Part shown: positions 18,520-25,587 of the stretch, piece after piece
Numbering within the stretch: position 1 is the stretch's first letter
How the letters are laid out: every line of letters starts with the position of its first letter
Source: Mycolicibacterium sp. CBMA 226
GTDB lineage: Bacteria; Actinomycetota; Actinomycetes; Mycobacteriales; Mycobacteriaceae
Length of the DNA: 64,000 nucleotides
Direction: 5' to 3'
Assembly (NCBI RefSeq): GCF_009729075.1
Contig: NZ_VTGY01000029.1
Location: 1-64,000, forward strand
Translations under genes and position numbers: made by a program
Notes under the pieces: model-generated
Seen by the model: only the letters and a program-made list of their open reading frames with translations
What the model was told of the DNA's origin: nothing
The model's database searches: none

Positions 18520-19561
18520 CGTCCTCGGGATCTTGCTGACCATGGTGCTGCTGGGCGCCAACGCGTTCTTTGTCGGCGCCGAGTTCGCGCTGATCTCGGC
18601 GCGGCGCGACCGGCTGCAGGCGCTGGCCGAGCAGGGCAAGCGCAGCGCCGTCACCGTCCTGCGGGCCGGTGAGCGGTTGTCGATGATGCTGGCCGGCGCG
18701 CAGCTGGGCATCACCATCTGCTCGATCCTGCTGGGCCGCGTCGGTGAACCGGCCGTCGCGCACCTGCTCCGCGAGCCCTTCGATGCGCTCGGCGTGCCCG
18801 AAACCGTGCTGCACACGGCGGCTTTCGCCGTCTCGCTGGCGGTCGTGGTGACAGTGCACGTGCTGCTGGGCGAGATGGTGCCGAAGAACATCGCGATCGC
18901 CGGGCCGGAAAAAGCCGCGATGCTGCTGATCCCGCCGTACCTGCTCTACATGAGCTTCGCCCGGCCGTTCGTCATCTTCTACAACTGGTGCGCCAACAGC
19001 ACGCTGCGGCTGCTCGGGGTGGAGCCGAAGGACGAGCTGGACGTCACGGTGTCGTCGGTCGAGCTGTCCGAGATGCTGACCGAATCGCTGTCGGAAGGAC
19101 TCCTGGATGCCGAGGAACACGTCCGCCTGACCCGCGCGCTGGACATCCGGACACGCACCGTCAAGGACGTCGCGATACCGCTGCAGGACATCCGCGCGGT
19201 GCCGATCGCGGCGCCCGGTACCGGTCCGACGGTGGGTGCGGTGGCCCAGGCCTTGCGCGAGACGGGCTACTCCCGGTTCCCCGTCACCGACGGGCACAGC
19301 GCCTACCTCGGCTACCTGCACATCAAGGACGTGCTGCCGTGCATGGACGACAACGACGCGGTGCTGGACCGGTCCATGGTGCGCCCGCTGCCCATGGTCG
19401 CCTCGACGCTGCCGGTGGCCGACGCGCTGTCGTGGTTGCGCCGCAACAACAGCCACCTGTCGTTGGTGACGACCGACGGCTACGTCACCGCGATGGTGGC
19501 GCTGGAAGACCTGGTGGAGGACCTGGTCGGCGTGGTGCGTGACGGTACCCACCGTGTCTGA
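18512..19561 (+). CDS. Second CNNM/CBS membrane protein (Rv1841c-like)
   Basis: A 349-residue paralogue of the preceding protein with the same DUF21 membrane domain (FVGAEFALISARRDR, LAGAQLGITICSILLG, LGEMVPKNIAIAGP) and two CBS motifs ending in AMVALEDLVEDLVG. It lacks the C-terminal CorC-HlyC domain, about 90 residues, that its neighbour has. The start ATG lies 8 nt before the upstream stop, so it is translationally coupled. A pair of one full-length and one shortened CNNM protein fits assembly as a heterodimer; this is inference. Confidence 0.88.
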   Translation: MNDVLGILLTMVLLGANAFFVGAEFALISARRDRLQALAEQGKRSAVTVLRAGERLSMMLAGAQLGITICSILLGRVGEPAVAHLLREPFDALGVPETVLHTAAFAVSLAVVVTVHVLLGEMVPKNIAIAGPEKAAMLLIPPYLLYMSFARPFVIFYNWCANSTLRLLGVEPKDELDVTVSSVELSEMLTESLSEGLLDAEEHVRLTRALDIRTRTVKDVAIPLQDIRAVPIAAPGTGPTVGAVAQALRETGYSRFPVTDGHSAYLGYLHIKDVLPCMDDNDAVLDRSMVRPLPMVASTLPVADALSWLRRNNSHLSLVTTDGYVTAMVALEDLVEDLVGVVRDGTHRV

Positions 19562-20456
19562 GACGGTGTGCGCGCCGCTGCAGATCCTGGACGAGAACGA
19601 CTGGGCGCCACGCGAACAGCGCTACCTGGACCGCGTCGACGCCTTCCTGGCGCCGCATGAGCGACGGATGCGGGCCGGTGAACCGCACCCGGTGTGGGAC
19701 TTCCTGTTCACGTATTACAGCCTCAAGCCGCGCCAGCTGCGGCGCTGGCATCCGGGTTTCGGCCGCGCGCTCACCGGGTCCGGCGCTCTCCGGTTCACCG
19801 ACCGGACCGGGTACGGTCGGCGCGGTGCCGCCGCGACGGTGACGCCGGCGTACCTCGCCGGCCGCCGCGAGACCGTCGCTTTCGTTGCCGACCTGTTGGC
19901 TGCGACGGCGGCCCGGCCGGCACGGTTGAACTGTTTCGGCCTGCACGAATGGGCCATGGTGTACCGCGCTCCCGAGGTCCGGCACGCCCAGGTGCCGCTG
20001 CGGCTGAGCGCGGCGGACACCGATGCCGTGGTCGAGTCGATGCCGCTGCGGTGCACGCATTTCGACGCCTATCGGTTCTTCACCGAGGCGGCCGTACCGC
20101 GGAACGGAGAAGCCCTGTCCCGACACGCCCAGTCGGCCACCGAGCAGCCGGGCTGTGTGCACGCAAATATGGACTTGTACAAATGGAGTTACAAGCTCGG
20201 ACCTTTGCTGGAGTCGAATCTGTTGATGGATTGCCTTGACCTCGCGGCGGACGCACGCGTCCTCGACATGCGGGCCAGCCCGTACGACCTGAGCGACTAC
20301 GGCATCGAGCCGATCGCCATCGAGGACCCGACGGGCCGCGCCGAGTATGTGCGCCGCCAGCAGGACATCGCCAATCTCGCAGTGCCGCTGCGGGACTCAC
20401 TGCTGTCCGAGTGCCGGATATTGCTCGGCCACGACACCGACGGCCGCCTGCTGTGA
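19539..20456 (+). CDS. Conserved actinobacterial protein of unknown function
   Basis: A 305-residue soluble protein with no signal peptide. Conserved-looking features are HPVWDFLFTYYSLKPRQLRRWHPGFG near residue 50 (broken here as HPVWDFLFTYY and LRRWHPGFG), LNCFGLHEWAMVYR and NMDLYKWSYKLGPL. Related proteins are, from memory, often labelled 3-methyladenine DNA glycosylase, but I see no helix-hairpin-helix or other glycosylase motif, so I do not endorse that name. The start could be GTG 19539 or GTG 19554; both overlap the upstream gene. Its stop overlaps the next start (GTGA). Confidence 0.75.
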   Translation: MTVPTVSETVCAPLQILDENDWAPREQRYLDRVDAFLAPHERRMRAGEPHPVWDFLFTYYSLKPRQLRRWHPGFGRALTGSGALRFTDRTGYGRRGAAATVTPAYLAGRRETVAFVADLLAATAARPARLNCFGLHEWAMVYRAPEVRHAQVPLRLSAADTDAVVESMPLRCTHFDAYRFFTEAAVPRNGEALSRHAQSATEQPGCVHANMDLYKWSYKLGPLLESNLLMDCLDLAADARVLDMRASPYDLSDYGIEPIAIEDPTGRAEYVRRQQDIANLAVPLRDSLLSECRILLGHDTDGRLL

Positions 20457-21826
20457 CGGCCCGGACGGCGCTGCGCATCGCCGCCGCGGCCCTGGCCGCC
20501 GTGCTGTCCGTCGCCGGCTGCTCCGACGACCGGTCCGACCGCGGCCCGCAGCGCACCGGTCAGGTGTTGCCGGGTGACTACAGCGGCGCCGGCCCCGGCA
20601 CGCTCGTCGCCGCGCAGCCGCTGACGACCGTCGACCCCGAACTGGGCGGGCTGTCCGCCATCTCCGCGCGCATCACCTACGTCTCCACGTCGGGCATCAA
20701 CGACAGTCACCCCAAGGTGACGGGCTCGGTGTTCCTGCCGAAGGGCAAACCGCCCGAGGGCGGCTGGCGCATCATCGCCCTGGCGAACCCGGGCAGCGGC
20801 ATCAGGTCGGAATGCGCCCCGTCGTCGTCGCCGAGCCTGCTGGGCCTGCTGCCGACCGTGCGGCTCATGGTCGGCGCCGGCTACCTGGTGGCGATCACCG
20901 ACTATCAGGGCATCGGCCTCGACGAGACCTATCACCCGTATCTGGACTCCACGACCGAGGGCTTCAACCTCATCGACCTGGCGCGGGCGACGCGCAAACT
21001 GGTCTCCGCCGCGTCCACCAACTGGGTCGCCGTGGGGACCGGGCAGGGCGGTCAGGCGGCCTGGGCGGCCGCCGAGCTGGCCACCGATTACGGCGGCGGG
21101 CTCCGCCCGCAAGGCGCGGTCGCGCTGGCCCCGACCGCGGCGCTGGAATGGCTGGCCGACGCCTCGGCCGACGGGAAACTGAACCGCGACCAGCAGCTGA
21201 TGCTGCAGCAGTACCTCGCGATCATGCCGCAGGCGTACCCCGGATTCCCCATCGAGGACTACCGCCGCGGCGCCGCCCGCGACCACTGGGACACGCTGTC
21301 GGCCTGCCGCGGCCCGGCGGTTGCCGACCGCACCAGCGTGCTGGATGCGCTGGGCCCGAACGACCTCGGCCCGACGACGCCTGCCGCCGCCGACGCGTTG
21401 CGCGGTTACCTGCGCAAGACGACGCTGCCGCAGGCGCCGGCCGCCGCGCCGATGCTGATCACGCCGGGGGCGCCCGACGGGCTGGTGCCGCCGGAGCAGA
21501 CCGCCGCCGCCGTCGAACGCGCCTGCGCCATGGGTGACGTGATCGACTACGCCCAGCCCGACGAAGCCGACCCCCTCGGCTGGATCACCGACCGGTTCAA
21601 CGGGGTGCCGGCACCCAACACGTGCCCGGGCGCCACCCCGACCTCCACCACGCCGACGTCGACGGCCGGTGCGCGGTCCGATGAATCCGACTCCGGGCAG
21701 TCGGGCTCGAACACCGAGCAGGTGACCTCGACCGTCGAACAACCCGCCTCCGACACCGAGCAGCCGGCGTCCCATCACGAGCAACCCGCGCCCCCGCCGC
21801 CGGCGGACCTCGGGGACGCCGGATGA
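20453..21826 (+). CDS. Lipase-like lipoprotein lacking the nucleophile serine
   Basis: A 457-residue secretory-lipase-type alpha/beta hydrolase. The GTG start overlaps the preceding stop by 4 nt. The N-terminus is a lipoprotein signal with lipobox VAGC and the lipidated Cys at residue 23. The nucleophile elbow, normally GxSxG, reads G195-T-G197-Q-G199-G, so the catalytic Ser is replaced by Gly. The frame is intact with normal codon use, so this is a conserved-length pseudo-enzyme rather than a decaying gene. The C-terminal 70 or so residues form a Ser/Thr/Pro-rich tail with spaced TEQ, VEQ, TEQ and HEQ units. It is coupled by ATGA to an esterase that keeps its Ser. Confidence 0.8.
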   Translation: MTARTALRIAAAALAAVLSVAGCSDDRSDRGPQRTGQVLPGDYSGAGPGTLVAAQPLTTVDPELGGLSAISARITYVSTSGINDSHPKVTGSVFLPKGKPPEGGWRIIALANPGSGIRSECAPSSSPSLLGLLPTVRLMVGAGYLVAITDYQGIGLDETYHPYLDSTTEGFNLIDLARATRKLVSAASTNWVAVGTGQGGQAAWAAAELATDYGGGLRPQGAVALAPTAALEWLADASADGKLNRDQQLMLQQYLAIMPQAYPGFPIEDYRRGAARDHWDTLSACRGPAVADRTSVLDALGPNDLGPTTPAAADALRGYLRKTTLPQAPAAAPMLITPGAPDGLVPPEQTAAAVERACAMGDVIDYAQPDEADPLGWITDRFNGVPAPNTCPGATPTSTTPTSTAGARSDESDSGQSGSNTEQVTSTVEQPASDTEQPASHHEQPAPPPPADLGDAG

Positions 21827-23178
21827 ACATCGGCCTGCTCGACGGCTGGCTGCCCACACTGATCCAAGTGGTGACGGTGCTGGCGCTCGTCGTCGCCGTC
21901 GGCCGACGGTCCCCGCGCTGGCTGCGCCTATGGCTCCCGGTCGCCGTCGGCACAGGCGTTGTCCTGGCTCTGGCATCCAGCTGGTTCATCTCCGATCAGG
22001 GCCTCGCGGGCGGGCCGGCCCCGATGTCCCTGTGGGTGTGGCTCGTGCTGACCGGGGTGGCCCTCGTCGTGGCCGTCGCTGGGTGGCCGGGCCTGCAGTG
22101 GTGGCGCCGGGCCGTGGCCATCGCCGTGGTGCCGCTCTGCGCGCTCTGCGCCGGTCTGGCGGTCAACACCTGGACGGGCTACCTGCCGACCGTCGAGGCG
22201 CTGTGGCAGCGCACCACCGGTGCGGAGTTGCGCGGCCAGGTGGACCTGGACACCGCGCTGACCATGCGCCGTAATGGCGAGCGGCCACCGCTCGGCCTTC
22301 TCGTGCCGGTGCAGATTCCGACCGACGCTTCAGGCTTCCGCGCTCGCCCCGAGCTGGTCTACCTGCCGCCTGCCTGGTTCGCCCCCGACGCGCCGCGACT
22401 ACCGGCGGTGGTCATGGTGGGCGGCGAGTTCGGGTGGCCCGCCGACTGGCCGACGGCCGGCGGAGCACAGCGCACCGCCGACGAATTCGCGGCCGCCCAT
22501 GGCGGCAACGCGCCGATCCTGGTGTTCGTAGACACCAGCGGCCAGTTCTCCAACGACACCGAATGCGTCAACGGGCCCCGCGGGATGGCCGCCGACCACC
22601 TCACCAAAGACGTTGTGCCATTTGTCACTTCGGCGTTGTCGGCCAGCCCGGACCCGTCCCGATGGGGCATCGTCGGCTGGTCCGCCGGTGGCACGTGCGC
22701 GGTGATGACCACGGTGATGCACCCGGAGCTCTTCCAGACCTTCGTCGACATGGACGGACAGGTCGGGCCCAACGCCGGATCCCAGCCGCAGACCATCGCG
22801 CGCCTGTTCGGCGGTGACGCCGCGGCATTCGCCCAGTTCGATCCGGCGACCGTGGTGCGCAAGCACGGGCCGTACACCGGTGTCGCCGGCTGGTTCGCGG
22901 TGTCGGAGAACGGGCCGGTGGTGCATCAACCGGCCCAGCCCGGCGCGGCGACGAACATCCAGCCGCCGGCCAACCCGGAGAGCCACACCGCCGTCGCCAC
23001 CTACATGTGTGCGTTGGTCAGCGCCGCCGGTATCGAGTGCTCGGTGGTCCCGCACGGCGGTGACCACACGTTCCCCAGTGCCGCAGAGGCATTCGCCGCG
23101 GCCTTTCCGTGGCTGGCCGGACGGCTGCACACGCCCGGTGTCCCGGCCATCGGTTTGCCGGGCTCGGCACCCCAATGA
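21823..23178 (+). CDS. Membrane-anchored esterase of the antigen-85/esterase D fold
   Basis: A 451-residue protein with about four N-terminal membrane helices (to about residue 125) and an extracytoplasmic alpha/beta hydrolase domain. The nucleophile Ser287 lies in GWSAGGT and the likely catalytic His in VPHGGDHTFPS. The fold type resembles the PF00756 esterases that include mycolyltransferases, so an acyl transfer role at the cell envelope is possible but not shown. It overlaps the pseudo-lipase gene by 4 nt (ATGA) and ends the coupled gene run that began at 17158. Confidence 0.82.
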   Translation: MNIGLLDGWLPTLIQVVTVLALVVAVGRRSPRWLRLWLPVAVGTGVVLALASSWFISDQGLAGGPAPMSLWVWLVLTGVALVVAVAGWPGLQWWRRAVAIAVVPLCALCAGLAVNTWTGYLPTVEALWQRTTGAELRGQVDLDTALTMRRNGERPPLGLLVPVQIPTDASGFRARPELVYLPPAWFAPDAPRLPAVVMVGGEFGWPADWPTAGGAQRTADEFAAAHGGNAPILVFVDTSGQFSNDTECVNGPRGMAADHLTKDVVPFVTSALSASPDPSRWGIVGWSAGGTCAVMTTVMHPELFQTFVDMDGQVGPNAGSQPQTIARLFGGDAAAFAQFDPATVVRKHGPYTGVAGWFAVSENGPVVHQPAQPGAATNIQPPANPESHTAVATYMCALVSAAGIECSVVPHGGDHTFPSAAEAFAAAFPWLAGRLHTPGVPAIGLPGSAPQ

Positions 23179-23223
23179 CGGTGTGACCCGGTTCTCATTG
23201 GCCGACACGCCGGTGAGCTGCGG

Positions 23224-23237
23224 TTACCCACGGGTAA
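23224..23237. promoter_or_regulatory. Inverted repeat at the glcB promoter
   Basis: TTACCC-AC-GGGTAA is a perfect 6+2+6 dyad 43 bp before the glcB start. Its right half overlaps TAAAGT (23235-23240), a TAnnnT-type -10. A repressor bound here would occlude the promoter. I cannot assign a regulator; it does not look like the RamB motif I remember. Confidence 0.4.
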
Positions 23238-23279
23238 AGTGGATGGTCGCCGTGTGGGCTGCTTAGGAGGAAGAAGAAA

Positions 23280-25493
23280 ATGACTGATCGTGTGACGGTG
23301 GGAAATCTGCGGGTGGCCCGCGTACTGCACGACTTCATCACCAACGAGGCTCTGCCCGGCACCGGGGTCGATCCTGACAGCTTCTGGGCGGGGGTCGACA
23401 AGGTCGTCACCGACCTGACCCCGAAGAACCAGGACCTGCTGGCCCGCCGTGACGACCTCCAGGCGCAGATCGACAAGTGGCACCGGGCCCGGGTCATCGA
23501 TCCCGTCGACACCGACGAGTTCAAGACCTCGTACCAGGAGTTCCTCTCCGAGATCGGCTACCTGCAGCCGGAACCCGCCGACTTCAGCATCACGACGTCG
23601 GGCGTCGACCCGGAGATCACCAGCACGTCGGGACCGCAGCTGGTGGTGCCGATCCTGAACGCCCGGTTCGCGCTCAACGCCGCCAACGCCCGCTGGGGCT
23701 CGCTGTACGACGCGCTGTACGGCACCGACGTCATCTCCGACGAGGGCGGCGCCGAGGCCGGCAAGGGTGGCTACAACAAGGTGCGCGGCGACAAGGTGAT
23801 CGCCTACGCCCGGGGCTTCCTGGACCAGGCCGTCCCGCTGGCGGCCGGCTCGTGGGCCGACATCACCGGCCTCAAGATCGACGACGAGCACCAATTGCAG
23901 GCCGAGCTGGGCGACGGCCTGTCGACCGGATTGGCCAATCCCGAGGAGTTCGTCGGCTACACCGGCCAGCTGGGCGACGCCTCGTGGTCGGTGCTGCTCG
24001 AGCACCACGGACTGCACATCGAGATCCTGGTCGACCCCACGTCGCCCGTCGGTTCGACCGACAAGGCCGGCATCAAGGACGTCGTGCTGGAATCCGCGAT
24101 CACCACGATCATGGACTTCGAGGACTCGGTCGCGGCCGTCGACGCCGACGACAAGGTGCTCGGCTACCGCAACTGGCTGGGCCTGAACAAGGGCGACCTG
24201 TCCGAAGAGGTCAGCAAGGGCGGCAAGACCTTCACCCGCGTGCTCAACCCCGACCGCGTGTTCACCACGCCGGACGGCGAGGGTGAGCTGACCCTGCCGG
24301 GCCGCAGCCTCCTATTCGTGCGCAACGTCGGTCACCTGATGACCAACGACGCCATCATCGACGCCAACGGCAACGAGATTCCCGAGGGCATCCAGGACGC
24401 GCTGTTCACCGGTCTGATCGCCATGCACGGCCTGAAGTCCACCAAGGAGAACGGCGAGCTGACCAACAGCCGCACCGGCTCGGTCTACATCGTGAAGCCC
24501 AAGATGCACGGGCCTGATGAGGTCGGTTTCACGTGTGAGTTGTTCAGCCGCGTCGAGGACGTCCTCGGTCTGCCCGAGGCCACCCTGAAGGTCGGCATCA
24601 TGGACGAGGAGCGGCGCACCACCGTCAACCTCAAGGCGTGTATCAAGGCCGCGGCCGACCGCGTCGTGTTCATCAACACCGGCTTCCTGGACCGCACCGG
24701 CGACGAGATTCACACCTCGATGGAAGCCGGTCCGATGGTCCGCAAGGGCGCCATGAAGACCCAGACCTGGATCAAGGCCTACGAGGACGCGAACGTCGAC
24801 ACCGGTCTGGCGTGCGGCCTGGCCGGGCGCGCCCAGATCGGCAAGGGCATGTGGGCCATGACCGACCTGATGGCCGACATGGTCGAGCAGAAGATCGGTC
24901 AGCCCAAGGCGGGCGCGACGACCGCCTGGGTGCCCTCGCCCACCGGCGCGACCCTGCACGCCATGCACTACCACCAGGTTGACGTGCGCGAGGTCCAGAA
25001 GGAACTGGCCGGCAAGAAGCGCACCACGCTCACCGAGCTGCTGACCATCCCGCTGGCCAAGGAACTGGCTTGGGCGCCTGAGGAAATCCACGAGGAGATC
25101 GACAACAACTGCCAGTCGATCCTCGGCTACGTGGTGCGCTGGATCGATCAGGGCGTCGGCTGCTCGAAGGTGCCGGACATCCACAACATCGCACTGATGG
25201 AGGACCGCGCCACACTGCGCATCTCCAGCCAGTTGCTGGCCAACTGGCTGCGGCACGGCGTCATCACCGAGGACGACGTCAAGGCCAGCCTGCGCCGGAT
25301 GGCGGCGGTGGTCGACGAGCAGAACGCCGGCGACTCCGCGTACCTGCCGATGGCGCCGGATCCGGAGGGCAGCATCGCGTTCCAGGCCGCGCAGGAGCTG
25401 ATCCTCGAGGGCTGCGCGCAGCCCAACGGTTACACCGAGCCGATCCTGCATCGGCGCCGGCGGGAGTTCAAGGCCGCACACGCCGGTTCGTGA
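23280..25493 (+). CDS. glcB: Malate synthase G
   Basis: Condenses glyoxylate with acetyl-CoA to malate, completing the glyoxylate shunt. The 737-residue length is that of the monomeric G isoform. Recognisable segments are TTIMDFEDSVAAVDADDK, GLIAMHGLK, SVYIVKPKMHGPDEVGFT and VGIMDEERRTTVNLKACI. The start is ATG 23280 after AGGAGG at about 23265-23270. It is followed by a hairpin at 25527-25558. In this neighbourhood it partners functionally with glycine metabolism (gcvP, gcvH) and GarA. Confidence 0.97.
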   Translation: MTDRVTVGNLRVARVLHDFITNEALPGTGVDPDSFWAGVDKVVTDLTPKNQDLLARRDDLQAQIDKWHRARVIDPVDTDEFKTSYQEFLSEIGYLQPEPADFSITTSGVDPEITSTSGPQLVVPILNARFALNAANARWGSLYDALYGTDVISDEGGAEAGKGGYNKVRGDKVIAYARGFLDQAVPLAAGSWADITGLKIDDEHQLQAELGDGLSTGLANPEEFVGYTGQLGDASWSVLLEHHGLHIEILVDPTSPVGSTDKAGIKDVVLESAITTIMDFEDSVAAVDADDKVLGYRNWLGLNKGDLSEEVSKGGKTFTRVLNPDRVFTTPDGEGELTLPGRSLLFVRNVGHLMTNDAIIDANGNEIPEGIQDALFTGLIAMHGLKSTKENGELTNSRTGSVYIVKPKMHGPDEVGFTCELFSRVEDVLGLPEATLKVGIMDEERRTTVNLKACIKAAADRVVFINTGFLDRTGDEIHTSMEAGPMVRKGAMKTQTWIKAYEDANVDTGLACGLAGRAQIGKGMWAMTDLMADMVEQKIGQPKAGATTAWVPSPTGATLHAMHYHQVDVREVQKELAGKKRTTLTELLTIPLAKELAWAPEEIHEEIDNNCQSILGYVVRWIDQGVGCSKVPDIHNIALMEDRATLRISSQLLANWLRHGVITEDDVKASLRRMAAVVDEQNAGDSAYLPMAPDPEGSIAFQAAQELILEGCAQPNGYTEPILHRRRREFKAAHAGS

Positions 25494-25526
25494 ACGGTTA
25501 ACTCCCCCATCATCGTTGATTAAAAT

Positions 25527-25558
25527 TCGGCGGGCCCGTGGGAACACGGGTCCGCCGA
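25527..25558 (+). terminator. Hairpin terminator after glcB
   Basis: A GC-rich stem (tcggcgggcccgtg with cacgggtccgccga) closes a ggaa tetraloop, with one G-U-type mismatch. It lies about 35 nt after the glcB stop and just before the next gene's ribosome-binding site. There is no T-tract. Confidence 0.55.
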
Positions 25559-25587
25559 TTGCACGCCGACACCAGGAGCAGACACCA

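Noticed and set aside
20453..21826. Pseudogene call for the lipase-like gene
   Set aside because: The frame, signal peptide, codon use and coupling are all intact; only the nucleophile residue is changed.
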